A stretch of DNA of 64,000 bases, taken from Amphibalanus amphitrite. Lineage: Eukaryota; Arthropoda; Thecostraca; Balanomorpha; Balanidae. Both the position numbers and the translations under genes were made by a program. The number at the start of each line of letters is the position of its first letter. Position 1 is the stretch's first letter. The stretch covers positions 124,001 to 188,000 of the forward strand of contig NW_024881533.1 in NCBI RefSeq assembly GCF_019059575.1. Direction: 5' to 3'. Below the pieces are notes generated by a model. That model searched no databases, was not told where the DNA came from, and saw only the letters and a program-made list of their open reading frames with translations. This document shows, piece after piece, positions 32,748 through 45,830 of the stretch.

Positions 32748-33029
32748 TGTTGTGTTGCGATCCAGCCCCCGCACGGCTGCTGGCCGTGCCTGCGCGCGCC
32801 TCTGCCGCTCACACCGCTGGCCGCCCCAGCTCGGCGCCTGCAAGCGCCTCTGCCGCCGCCAGCTGACGGTGCGCGCCGAGCGGCACGGCTGGCGCGGGTG
32901 ACGAGGGGCGGCGCACGCCATACTTGTTGTCTTTTATGTATAATCTCGGCCTCGCTCGGATCACGGTCCAATAAATCGCGTTACTCATTATTCCTCTCTC
33001 ACTCTGAACCGACGAACAGAAACATAACA
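32748..33029 (+). repeat. 3' LTR of the gypsy element
   Basis: Identical to the 5' LTR in my reading, 282 bp. It carries AATAAA at 32970-32975, which could end host KAT7 transcripts early because it is in sense orientation. Confidence 0.95.
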
Positions 33030-33034
33030 GTACC

Positions 33035-33599
33035 CAGTGCCGCTGCGAAGCCTGTAAGTCCGCCGAGCTGACATGGTCCCTTTACTAGCCCAATAAGGCC
33101 GGCGCGGGCTCTGCCGTGATCCGGAGGGACTCCCGACTGGGGGCACTGGGGACGGCGACGGCAGACAGCGGGGGGCCGGACGTGCCTCCCGTGCCTCCCG
33201 TGCCTCCCGTGCCCGGCGCCCCAGCCACCGGGCGGGCCGGAGGCCGCTCCACAGGGAGATGCCCGCCACCACCCGCCGCGACCGCCCGCTCCGTCAGCTA
33301 GCCGAGCACCTGGCCGGCCGCCAGTCCAACCCGCTGCCCCTTCCTCCGCCGATAGCCAAAGCTCCCACACTGCTTGTCTTTGTTACATGATCTTATGTAT
33401 TGCTTTCTCTGTCTTTTTTTACCTACTTTCATGTTTATTTTCCGCCATATTCGCGTTCCATGTTCTCCCACTCCTCTCTGTCTTTTGCCTTGTGTTTTCC
33501 CCTCCTCTCCCCTCTCTCTCTCTCTCCCTCCCCTCCCTCATCCGGTCTGTCTGGCTCCCATTCTCACCTGCCGCCGCCCGCCATTCCTGTGGTGACCGC
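33035..33599. other. Intron DNA, nothing coding
   Basis: Contains a short (GTGCCTCCC)n stretch (about 33182-33211) and a CT-rich tract (33490-33545). No exon is supported. Confidence 0.45.
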
Positions 33600-33850
33600 C
33601 CTGACCTCGAGGCCGGGCCGGAGCCGGAGTCGGGGCCGGGGCCGGAGTCGGGGCCGGGGCCGGGGCCGGAGTCAGGGCCGGAGTCAGGGCCGGGGCCGGG
33701 GCCGGAGCCGGAGTCGGGGCCGGGGCCGGGGCCGGAGCCGGAGTCGGGGCCGGGGCCGGGGCCGGAGTCAGGGCCGGAGTCAGGGCCGGAGTCAGGGCCG
33801 GGGCCGGAGTCAGGGCCAGAGTCAGCCGGCGAAGTCGGGACCGGAGTCGG
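33600..33850. repeat. GGGGCC/GGAGTC-rich tandem repeat
   Basis: Repeats of 6 and 12 bases, mostly GGGGCC and GGAGTC or GGAGCC, over about 240 bp. Period in threes keeps frames open (PGPESG-type repeats), not taken as a gene. The G-strand should form G-quadruplexes. Confidence 0.92.
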
Positions 33851-33943
33851 AGTCGGAGTCGAAGCGGCCATCGGGCCGGTGAAACCCGCTATGCCATGCA
33901 GTGCTGCCGTGCAAGTTTCGAGTTCACGGGATCGGCGATGGTC

Positions 33944-34400
33944 TTAACCCTCCCCAGGCGACGGCCTTTTCCATAACGCGGACGGCGAGGGGGTAGGTTG
34001 GTACGACCCCCCCCCTCGCGATTGACTCCTATGGCACTTAAAAACGCCAAATTTACAAGGTAGGTGGGTCCATATGAGATCTCGCCCCTGTGAAAGTTTG
34101 GTGACTCTAAGTCAATATTTAGGGGGGGTTTTGGGGGTATAAGTGCAAAAATTTTGCTAAAACATGTCAAACGTTTCTCGCTTATAACTTCTTACCTATA
34201 GTAAAGATAGAGAAAAAATTAAAGCACCAGTGAACTCAGGACGTCCGTGCGCATCGAATGATATACTATGTTACCAATTTAAGTGAACCCTGGAATTCAG
34301 TTGCCGCTAAGCTAGTCAAATTTTCCCCTGACCTTGTACCGGTTTTTGTGACCTGGTGACCTGACCTGAAAAGACTGGGACTTCAAATTTTCAGGAAAGG
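33944..34400. mobile_element. TTAA element, one end
   Basis: TTAA (33944-33947) followed by CCCTCCCCAGGCG and a hairpin GCGAGGGGG / CCCCCCCCTCGC near 33985-34020. Further in, GACCTGGTGACCTGACCTG (about 34351-34369) also occurs in the element at 53711-54852 (about 54716). The opposite TTAA end was not found, so the right border is approximate. Confidence 0.55.
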
Positions 34401-35160
34401 TGCGAAAAGGCTGCCCCAGAGGGTGCAGCAAACAAACAATACAAACTATCGTCAACTTCAGAAATCGTTAATCCCGCAGATCACGTTTTGATCTTTTGTT
34501 ATTCAGACCGGAATCCACTACGATGAGTACGAAGTCATTACTCATCATAGCCCACGGTCATCTGGCCCTGCCATTGCGAACTCAACGCCCCGGGTGTTCT
34601 GAGGAAGCGGCAGATCGCGGTCAATCGGCCCGACTGTAGTGCGCCCCACCCTATCAGACGGCACAGACAGCCCACTTCACCACGCTTCGAGAGCCTCCGA
34701 CCCGGATGTCCCTGGCTCTGCCCTCTCCGGGCTCTGCCCTCTCACCGGGCCGCTCCCGGTGACAGCGCCCGGGGCAGGGGTCACACAAAGGTCACGAGCC
34801 GCGCGCCCGGCCGCTGTGACCCGGGTGCCGGGGTCGGACAGGAACGTGACCTGTCCAAGGGGCGTCCCCGGCTGCTGCGTCACCAGGTCCGGGGGCGGCG
34901 CAGGCCGGACCGAGCAGCCCGGCCCTCCACTTCAGCCGACATCGCACACTGACCGGCGAGCGTTCCTCGAACCAGGCGGACCCGGGAGTGCAGCTATGGG
35001 ACGACCTCATTCCCAGAGCACGGACAACACAGAACAGCCAGCCAATGTCGCCCCTACTTCGTACTCACATCCGAGCAGCATGCCTGCACATTGCACGGTT
35101 ATAAGCACAAACACCAGCCTTTTAGAGCTGCTGACTGCGCCGCGGACCTCAGTTACTTCC
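34401..35160. other. Intron DNA, nothing recognised
   Basis: Mixed to GC-rich sequence; frames up to 199 codons have no motifs and continue into the next minisatellite. Confidence 0.4.
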
Positions 35161-35396
35161 ATCCGCCGCCGGGCTGCCAGAGACAGTAGGCCTTCCCTGA
35201 ACGCCGCCGGGCTGCCAGAGACAGTAGGCATTCTCTGAACGCCGCCGGGCTGCCAGAGACAGTAGGCATTCTCTGAACGCCGCCGGGCTGCCAGAGACAG
35301 TAGGCCTTCCCTGAACGCCGCCGGGCTGCCAGAGACAGTAGGCATTCTCTGAACGCCGCCGGGCTGCCAGAGACAGTTGGCTCTCTCTGAACGCCG
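35161..35396. repeat. 38-bp minisatellite, six units
   Basis: Unit GAACGCCGCCGGGCTGCCAG followed by AGACAGTAGGCATTCTCT or the CCTTCCCT variant. Confidence 0.95.
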
Positions 35397-36147
35397 CCGA
35401 GGCTGTCCCGTGGTGCTCTATACGGAAGCCGAGACCCTCTATGGAATGGAGGCCAGCCAAGGCCGCTGCCGACTGCCATTCCGAGTTCCGGGAACGATAG
35501 CCTTCCACCGGACCCGGCCGCCAGCCGAGAGCAAACGTTTCAGCAGTCTGCAGTATACCCAGCTTCAGGTGGAAGCTTTATAGCAAAGGCTCTACGCTCC
35601 CAAAGACTTTCGAGATTTAGTGTCCAATGTCCATCGGTCCTTCTCGGAATGCTGCCGTGTTTGGTAAATACATTAGGTTTGTAAAAAGCGCAGCCGGCAT
35701 GGCAGGTTCTTTCAGTGACGTCATCGCTCTCGCAGGCGGGCTCGAAGGCCAGCCTCCGGTTCAGGCTGCACACACAGCACAGTGCAGATTCCACCGTTTG
35801 GACGGATTCACCGGTGCATTCACAGACAACCACACATTTATCATATTCAGAAAAGAATGAATGCAAATATGCATGGCAGATGAATGCACGGTTTCCGATA
35901 GTTGATGATGCAGCCAGATTGAAAATGTAAAAGGCCTCTTCGCACATGGAGCAGCAGCCATTTTGTGGACGCGTATCCCAGTATATGCTGCAGCCGTCGG
36001 CACGGTCGACAGATCCAGGGTATCCAGGGCACCCCAGCTGAAATATTGTTCGAAATCATAGCCTCAGTCCGGGCCGAGCTTCAGCTGACCAACAGACAGC
36101 ATAATGAGAAAATCATGGAAAATCACTTTCAGATTTTTGAATGTGAT
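35397..36147. other. Intron DNA, nothing recognised
   Basis: Mixed composition; short frames on both strands lack motifs. Confidence 0.4.
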
Positions 36148-36250
36148 TTAACCCTCGCCCGGCGAGGGAGGGGGTTGATGCAACCCCCCAAGGTTTTTCG
36201 CAAATAATGTAAAAACGGCGGCGCGTAGCGCCGCCAAATTTGGCATAAAT
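36148..36250. mobile_element. TTAA element end with G/C hairpin
   Basis: TTAA (36148-36151), then CCCTCGCCCGGCGAGGG and the hairpin GGGGGTTG-ATG-CAACCCCC. The inner GGCGGCGCGTAGCGCCGCC (about 36209-36228) matches, in reverse orientation, the inner part of the right end of the element at 22662-23838. The partner end is not seen. Confidence 0.6.
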
Positions 36251-37813
<1,563 letters not shown>

Positions 37814-38503
37814 AGGGACAGTATCATCGAAAAAAAACAATGTATGGAGCTGATTTTTTTTTACTAGCATTTCTTATTTTTCTGAATCAGAAAAACATAG
37901 TTTGAGGACCGAACTCGGTGAAAAATATTTTTTTCATGAGCGAGTCATTTTCATGAGCGAACCACCACTACAAGCATGGCCGCCACTTTGGAAGCCTGCG
38001 AAATTACTACAGAACTGGCGCAGATAATACCTACATTATTGACGCTACGCTTACGCGGCCGCTCTTCTGATTGAGTTGTCGTTGAGATCGAGACTGATCA
38101 GATGACGTCATACATATACGTCATACATTGGAGGGAGATTGTGATTCAAGCTTGAGGAATTCCTTTGTTGAGCCGCTAGAATCCGAAGGAAACGGCGGAA
38201 ATTGCCTACGACTATTTAATGAATTTAACGGTGATGAATAAGTGCGAAAAACGTTTTGGCTTTATAAAATTTGATGAAATGACCAGGGTAAAAGTTTTAT
38301 TACTGGCGGTCAATTCAAAACGGCGCAAACATTTAAACAGTGAAGATAGTGAAGCACGATTCAAAGTGTAGTACACCTTTCGTACTTTGAGCGGCGATAG
38401 CGGGATAACGGTGTGGAGCTTCGAGGATCGGTCTTCAGTTCCCGGACCAGAAAGGTGGGGCCTATGTAATGTCAAATTTCATCAAAATGGTGATACTGTC
38501 CCT
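37814..38503. mobile_element. T2/Kolobok-type TTAA MITE, copy C (690 bp)
   Basis: TTAA at 37810-37813 and 38504-38507 with perfect 13-bp inverted ends AGGGACAGTATCA. The interior is unrelated to copies A and B, so this is a different subfamily. No coding capacity. Confidence 0.85.
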
Positions 38504-38507
38504 TTAA

Positions 38508-39336
38508 AAGAAAAAACATGCAATATTTCCGATTGTAGTTGCCGTTCCCGGTGTCTACAGGGGCCAGGGTATACTGCCTACATTTCTTATAGCGGTAGGT
38601 ACTGTTAAATGGGCTTCCCTTCTGATAAATTCGTCGTGATGTCAGCGTCGGATATACGTTGTCGCACGAAGAAATTATTGTCCTCATTTTTTCCGCCTGG
38701 GTCGTTGATGTCTTCCATTCCACACTTCTTCCCATCAACGCACGTTACCGGCAAAGTCTCAAAAATATATGTTTCCCTTCCCCGCTGCATCTCCTGCATA
38801 TCACCCCCCCCCCCTCACATCCGGCGTCCGCGGCGCGGCCGCCCGGACGGGACGCACTCCTCTGAGCTGACGTCAGCCGGTCTGGCGAGGGTGGCGGGGG
38901 GGGGGGGGGCGCCTCACACGCACCGCTGCTGGGGTCAGAGGTCAACTAGGGAGTGCCGCGCGCCGCCGGAACCAGCGCACGCTGGGCCAGCCGCCCGGAA
39001 AAGCGCTGGAATTTATTTGTGACTGAATTGCTGGTCTCAGTGGCAAGCAAACATGCTATATACAAAGTTAGTCTGCTTAACTCATGATGCTGATGTAGTA
39101 ACACGAAGTATCGCCTAATGCAAGCATGCAGCTGCATAAGCGATGTGTATGGTGTGAGGTAGAACGGGTCCCTATTCGAGCTGTCTAAACAGCGGCTAAC
39201 TTGGGTTCGTTGTAAAACTACTTGCTGATTTCAAACACATAGGCATGCATATATACCTACATACACATTTGGCTGGTAAGATGTGTATTGTGTATATATG
39301 CATGCATATACATGTACGTACATACATGAATGCACA
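38508..39336. other. Non-coding DNA
   Basis: Poly(C) near 38805, poly(G) near 38895, and a CATGCATATA-rich stretch at 39240-39320. No gene recognised. Confidence 0.4.
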
Positions 39337-39388
39337 CAAAGAGAGTGGGAGAAAGAGACAGAGAAAAAGATTGAGAGCATGAGAGAGG

Positions 39389-39424
<36 letters not shown>

Positions 39425-39625
39425 GGGAGGGAGAGAGAGAGGAAGGGAGGGAGAGAGAGAGGGAGGGAGGGAGAGAGAGGGAGAGAGAAAGAGAGAGAGG
39501 AAGGGAGGGAGAGAGAGAGAGGAAGGGAGAGAGAGAGGAAGGGAGGGAGAGAGGATGGGAGAGAGAGAGGAAGGGAGAGAGAGACGAGAGAGAGAGAGAG
39601 AGAGAGGAAGGGAGAGAGAGAGAGT

Positions 39626-39656
<31 letters not shown>

Positions 39657-39657
39657 T
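39337..39657. repeat. (GA)n-rich microsatellite
   Basis: Purine-only tract of GAGA, GGAAGG and GGGAGG words about 320 bp long. Confidence 0.95.
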
Positions 39658-39759
39658 AAGTAAGTACCTGTATCGTTACGTACCTAAGTTGGGAATGCTT
39701 TGCTGCTTGGTCAGGTCACAGCAGGCGCCGTGCGATCCTGAGCGGTAGGGTGGCATAGC

Positions 39760-40300
39760 AGCTATATCAGGTGACTTAGCAGACGATATCTCGAAAAGTA
39801 GCAGTAATAGGCAATAATCGTCAATAGGGCATGGCAGACAATTGACTAGTTGTTTGTATGACATGCTCATCTTTAGCGGCTCGAAATAACATTTCTCAAA
39901 AAGTCTAACTAAAGAGCAAGTTGTTGTTGATTATCACTGACTTGTATTTGGGGGTTCATAATGACTTAATTATTGACTTTGGCCCAAAAATTTTGACAGC
40001 ATTGTGTGCGTTGATCAATTCTGAGCTCAGGGACATATATTTTATTCATATTATAAGCATTCGTTTTTCATAAATTTCAGCGCTTTAAAGAGCGCCGGGC
40101 CGTCAGTAGAGCGGCGAGGTGACAATTGCCCCTACAGCATGTGGTTTACTGGCGCATATCTCGAAAAGTAGCAGGGAAAAGCAGCAAAGCACCTATATGG
40201 AACAAAAGATGAGTAATCAGAGGCTAGTATAAGATGTTTATTTTTAGCCGCTCGAAGTAACGCTTTTATAAAAGTCTATTTAAAAATTTAGATATGATTT
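39760..40300. repeat. Diverged tandem duplication, spacing about 372 bp
   Basis: ATATCTCGAAAAGTAGCAG occurs near 39786 and again near 40156. A second pair (TTTAGCGGCTCGAAATAAC near 39871 and TTTTAGCCGCTCGAAGTAAC near 40243) keeps the same spacing. Two old copies of one unit are inferred. Confidence 0.6.
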
Positions 40301-42069
40301 TTATTTAGGTCTTGCAGCTGCTTACAAAAAGCTAGCTTATCTTGCAGAAAAGCGATGCAATATGTAAGAATGTTGTTGGTACAGTGAACAACAGTGCCCT
40401 GAACTAGTCTGACAGAAAATTGCGTTCAAAACGACAACTGGTCATCTAATAAATATCAACTAAAGATTAGCATTAAAATCGGCAAATGTGGTGGCCACTA
40501 GCGAGTCTAAATAGTCTTGTGTTTGGTGACAACTGACCACCTCAATTTCGACCTTAGGGCAAAAATGGCATCAGAATCGTATGCTTTGATCAATTTGGGA
40601 TTGAATGATACATGTTTTGTTCATATTGTGGAAAGTCACTCTTGGGGGTATTTTTAGCGCTTTTCCGGCCCGCCGGCCTAGCGTGCAGCGGGTCCTGGCC
40701 GGCCGGCCGCCGCAGCTGCACGGCGAACTGAGCAGTGTTCAGTTTCGTAGGTGAGGCGTATTTACTTGCAGTACTGACCGACACCAAACTTAACTTGATA
40801 GATAGAATACATTTTATTGCCGGTACACTGCCACTGCGCATGTGTTTGGTGCATCAGCAATCTCTAAATGCCTTAAAACCTAAATACAAAAATATAAATC
40901 AATAGGTCCGGCGAGGGTAAAAAAGGCTTATACAATTTCCAAATTTTAGGTTTCAAATTGGACTTTTTCCACGTGCTCCGTGTCCTCAATCTGAACCCTA
41001 AGATGAGACCGAACAGATCTACGACACGATTGCTGACGAAGATGTGTGAATACATATCGAAAGATCCAACGTGCTGACGAACTTTGTAGAGAAAGTCAAT
41101 TTTAAACTTTTTTCGAACTCCACAGTATGTCTTCAAGCCAGGGTTACATTGACTTGTCGTTGTCAAGTCAAAAATATTGGTAGGCCTCAGGTCTTCCAGG
41201 CTGTACAACACAACACCATGCGTCCACTTTGCTCCATGTCTTTTCTTCCTCTCCTAACCTGCAGCCCACCTCTGACCATCCCAAATCTCTATATGTCTAA
41301 CTAATTTCTGACTCAGGGTTACACGCCCCTGCGTGTCGGTCACAACTCTGACGGAAACCGTGACAGCCGGCAGCTGAACCCGTTTTGTTTTGTCAATGAT
41401 CCACCCTACTCCGGTCCTCCAACCGGCGTGATTTGTGAGCCAGCCGGGCCCCTTATCATAACCCCTCACCACTGCGCTCTCACTCCCAGCCCTGGCGTTT
41501 CATTAGGTCGCCGAAATGAGGTTCCGTGTGTACCGGGCGACCGGAGCGGCCAATGAAGCGTGGTCCGCAGCGCATCGGGTCGCTCTGCATGTCTCGCTGC
41601 GTCACAGGCCCGGCCCGTGCTCCCGGAAGCCTGTGTGTTTGCTCGGTCGGGTCAGGGCTTCCTTCCAGTCTTCCGGGGGTAAGGGCTGCAATCACTCTGT
41701 GTCCGCGTGCATTGTCGCGGGAACCGCGCGGGGGGGGCAGTGGGGGCAGCTTGCCCCCACAACTCTGGGGCCGTGGGGGTGGTGCCCCCACAACTTTGAG
41801 ACAGAATACCGCACTTTTTATGGAAATATTTTCTTTTTTGTTGAAAAAGTCAAGGGATGAAAAATAAGTGGCCTAAAACCAGTGAGAAAACTAGAATTGG
41901 GGGTACTTTAGGTTTATCTCTATTATGGTGTGTCCCTCCCTCCCCCCCCCCCCCCCACCCCACCCCCCAGTCTGAAAGTAGTTCCCGCGCCCCTGTCCGC
42001 CTATCTACTGCGCTGCGGGTTCTTATTGGGACTAAGGAGGATCCTTGTTCGTGCGAGGAAGGGTTCTCC

Positions 42070-42124
<55 letters not shown>

Positions 42125-43219
42125 TTCGTCTTCGTCTTCGTCTTCGTCTTCTTCTTCGTTTATCAGGTAAAGTGTGGTACTCGTCGGGCGAACTCTCTCG
42201 CCAGAGGTCTCTTTTCTTCAGGCGAGGCGAGGGGTTCGCCTTGCGTGTTCTGGTGCGGCTGCCCGCCCGGCGAGGTCGAGTTCTCCGTTGCCGGCGGGTC
42301 AGGGGGTATGCGGGGTGAGCCGGGTCGCCGGAGGGGGGGGGGGTCACCGGAGCCGGTCAATGCAGCGGCCAGGGGACGGGCAGAGGAGGGGGAACAGCGG
42401 TCACCTTCCTCCCCGCTCTGTCTCTCTCGGCGCGGCCGGCGGGGTCACCTTGGCGCTCTGCCCCCCTCGGCGCTCTGTCTGTCGGTCCCGACGACCGGCC
42501 GCTGTCTGGGCCGAGTGCCGATTCGAGTCGAACGGAGCGGGCTGCGAGCGGCCGCCGACGGAGCGGAGCCGCCGCCCCCGCCCCCGCCCCTGCCCCCGCC
42601 GGCCGTCTGGCGGCAGCCCTCGGCTGTCGGCGCCGACGGTATATTTAGCGGGCGGCGGCGGGCCGGCCATGGGCGGGGTCGACGGCCGCGCCCGCCCGCC
42701 GCCCGCCGGTGGAGTGACCCGCCGCTGGCGGGGGTGCAGCGCGGGTTATGACCCGGGCCGACAGGGGGCACAGCGGGGTCATCGTCCGGGGACAGCAGGG
42801 GTGGATCATGACCTGGGGCCGACAGGAGTGGACCATGACCTGATGCCGGTGCACAAGTGGAAAGAAGAGGTCACTGTGGCCGGCCACGAGCCGAGGGCGG
42901 GCTTCACTCACCTGAAAGGCCCCGGAACGGAAGGTGGCCTGGCGGCGGCGCCTGGGTGGTGATGCTGCCAGAGCGGTGGCTATTTCACGTTGAGTAACGG
43001 ACATCATGGCAGAGCAGGAGTCTCTTGTGGATAAGTGATCTTTAAAGCATTTGTTAGTAGGGGGCGGTAAAACAAAGAATCGCTGCTCCCCGAATGCTAA
43101 GAAGCAGCGTTCTTCTCAGTCTCAGTCGAAACTGACACTATAACGTGACTTTGCAGGGAGTGTTGTTAGTTTTGCATAGTCCGATGCCATTATCCGGCAT
43201 GGTGCTGGGGATGCATGAT
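40301..43219. other. Non-coding DNA with hairpins and microsatellites
   Basis: Hairpin-rich GGGGGCAGCTTGCCCCC lies at 41742-41758. (CT)n followed by (GTCTTC)n lies at about 42064-42157. Strong GC content follows to 43000. Frames up to 273 codons arise from the (CT)n and GC-rich parts and have no motifs. No gene is supported. Confidence 0.45.
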
Positions 43220-43440
43220 TCCTGAGCGCTTTGAGCGGGTTACACAGAGCAGGCTGCAGGCTCCAGGCAGCTGGACGCTGCTGTTGGGGTTACACAGAGC
43301 AGGCTGCAGGTGGCTAGACGCTGCTGTGTGAGCGGGTTACACAGAGCAGGCTGCAGGCGGCAGGCAGCTGGACGCTGCTGTGTGAGCGGGTTACACAGAG
43401 CAGGCTGCAGGCGGCAGGCAGCTGGACGCTGCTGTTGCTG
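43220..43440. repeat. 54-bp minisatellite, about four units
   Basis: Unit GAGCGGGTTACACAGAGCAG, GCTGCAGGCGGCAGGCAGCT, GGACGCTGCTGTGT; one unit is shortened. Confidence 0.9.
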
Positions 43441-45565
43441 ACCTTCCCGCGGGGAGAGGGCAATGGGGCAAAGTGGCCGACCTTGCGAGACCCGCCGATC
43501 TACCAGAAGCCTGTGGTAGAGACAGAGCTAAAAATAATTGCAAGTTGTAAGTGGAAACTGGAAAAGTAACAATATACTCGTAGCACCGGTTACCGCGTAT
43601 GTACCTAATCATCAAGGAGTTTGTCGACGTTACCTGGTTTTAGGTACTTATGTAAGATGTCATCTAATTAACTATTGTCAGCATCAGTTTGCTGCGGTGA
43701 TTTTTTGGGCAATGCGCCGTTCCTTGCAGTTGTTCGGTCTCGAAAATAATTTGTGAACCTTTGCTGCAGCTCTTTGCACCCCCGACCCACCACTTGGATA
43801 GCGCGAAAAACAATATTCAGTGGCTCTTTAGGCGTCATTTTTTTTTTTGCCAATATTCTGTTTGTCATAACTTTTGTAAAATCATATAAAACCAAGCTTC
43901 GATCTCAGCCCCGTATTTACTATTCACACCTGCGGCGCAGGTATTACCAGACGGAAAGTGGAGCAGACGTGGACTCGATGGCTCCCGTGTCGCAGCCTGC
44001 ATTCGGCCGGCGCCGCCGCGCGCCGCCGACCCAAAGCTCTTCCGCCGCAGAGAGGCTCCATTTTGTATTCGGAGCGGGTGGAGCGGCTGCCAGCACCTGC
44101 AGCGCTCCCCTCCCGGGGGACCAAAACGGGCCGGCGCCGGACATGCCGCAATCGGCCGGCTCGTACGTCGCCGCGAGGTCCTGTTGCTCCGAGGGGAGGC
44201 TGCAATGGGCTGCAGACTGGACGGCGGGGGCGGCGGTGGGGGTCGTCCAATCCGGACGGGAGGCGGTGAGAGCTCCGGTCCAGACTCCAGACGGTGGGGT
44301 GGGTGGGAGCTGCAGTATGTTCACTGGGGGTGCAGTCCAGACGGGAAAGGGTGCCGCTCCGAGGGGAGGCTGCGGTTCCGTGCTGCGGTGCTGCGGTCCG
44401 GGCCGAGGCTGCAGTCTGGGCGGCGGGGCGGCGGGAGGCTCCCGTCCCATTCCGGAGCGGCGCCAACGGTGACGAAGCGGAAGGCGTGGGCGGCACCGGC
44501 GCCGGTGTGAGCTGCCAACGGCTCTGGGCGGGGGCGGGGGCGGCCGGCGGCGAGCTGCCATGGGCGGCCGGCCGGCGGGGGCGGCCGACGACCCGTATCG
44601 ATCGCGGCTCCCACGCGGCACAGCCGGGCCGGGCCGGCCGCGCTGTGGACTGTGGGCGGCGGTGCGCCGACCCGACCTAAACCACCGGACCCCGTCCCTC
44701 CTGCTCTCCGCCGGCGCTGGATGGCGCAGTGGGGCGCGGTCACCCAACGGCGCAGATGTCTAGACAGACAGGCAGACAGACAGGCAGACAGATAGGTCTG
44801 TCTACCAACTTCACAGAGACAACTCTTCTCCTATTTTGAGGGCGAGTATTAGGGGTGGGACTTTAATCAGCGCTCCTGTACCCAGTGGCTGCTGTCTGAG
44901 TGACGTCCCTGTAGGCTGCGGTGTACCCGCTGTACCCGCTGTATCCGTGTGAGCGGCGCCCTCCCAGCCCGCTCGCGGCCGCCTCTGAAGGTGACTGTCG
45001 GTCCAGGGCCATGGCCGGCGCCGGCTCACTTCTCGGTACTGAGGAAAGCCGGCCCCGGTGCCTGGGAACCGGCCCGGCCGACCGGAAAGGTATTTCACTT
45101 TATGTGCCGATAATGTCATGTCTGAAGGCTGGGCTGCCAGTTGGTTGCATGCAGCGCTAACGGCACGATAAATACCCGACGTCATGCAAACGCTGTCCGA
45201 TGAGGCTGCATCTGCTGAGCGTGCCTTATTCGGCGTGCACTGTCCACTTCTGATATCAATTTTTACAAACTTTCACAGCCTCACACAAGCTTTCACAGTC
45301 GCTTTCGCAATGCATCTTTATCATTTAAAAAGTCATTTTCACCCATATTAAGAGTAAGACAGGAAACAAACAGACACACTCAGAGTCAGACAAACAGACA
45401 CACTTAGAGTCAGACAACCACAGACAGGTGGGTACCACTACCGGCGTGCGGCACAGCCGAACAGGACTGCGCCGGCTCCGTTCTACGCCGGGCTGTCCCA
45501 GCTCCCATCCCCGGGGCCGGCTGGCCCAACCCCACCGTGCGCCGGGCTGTGCCAGCCCTTCCCAT
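43441..45565. other. Non-coding DNA
   Basis: GC-rich DNA at 43980-44760 keeps several frames open (up to 267 codons) without motifs. A (CAGA)n tract lies at 44764-44800. Nothing else recognised. Confidence 0.4.
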
Positions 45566-45830
45566 CACCGGACTGTCCCAGCCCCACCCAGCGCCGGGCT
45601 GTTCCAGCTCCAGGGCGAGCTAACCGTCCCAGCCCCACCCAGCGCCGGGCTGTTCCAGCTCCAGGGCGAGCTAACCGTCCCAACCCCACCCAGCACCGGG
45701 CTGTTCCAGCTCCAGGGCGAGCTAACCGTCCCAACCCCACCCAGCACCGGGCTGTTCCAGCTCCAGGGCGAGCTAACCGTCCCAACCCCACCCAGCACCG
45801 GGCTGTCCCAGCCGCCCCCGGACCAGCTGC
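45566..45830. repeat. 51-bp minisatellite, five units
   Basis: Unit ACCGTCCCAACCCCACCCAG, CACCGGGCTGTTCCAGCTCC, AGGGCGAGCTA. The 17-codon period keeps frames open on both strands; no gene is inferred. Confidence 0.93.

Larger units (their letters stand above)
27504..33029 (+). mobile_element. Ty3/gypsy LTR retrotransposon, complete (5526 bp)
   Basis: Two 282-bp LTRs, read base by base without a difference, begin TGTTG and end AACA. A perfect 5-bp target duplication GTACC flanks them (27499-27503 and 33030-33034). A primer-binding site, one long gag-pol frame without stops or shifts, and a polypurine tract are all in place. Domain order gag, protease, RT, RNase H, integrase is that of Metaviridae. 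It lies in the KAT7 intron in the same orientation as the gene. All features point to a very recent insertion that could still be autonomous. A mag-like clade is suggested by the single frame and the VVDD catalytic motif, but not proven. Confidence 0.97.

Noticed and set aside
35161..35396. Regular 38-bp repeats, possible CRISPR array
   Set aside because: Head-to-tail minisatellite without spacers, in an animal intron.
41930..42962. Frames of 273 and 262 codons
   Set aside because: Built from (CT)n, (GTCTTC)n and GC-rich DNA; no motif and strong overlap with other frames.
43753..44747. Frames of 239 and 267 codons on opposite strands
   Set aside because: GC-rich shadow frames with no recognisable domain or splice context.
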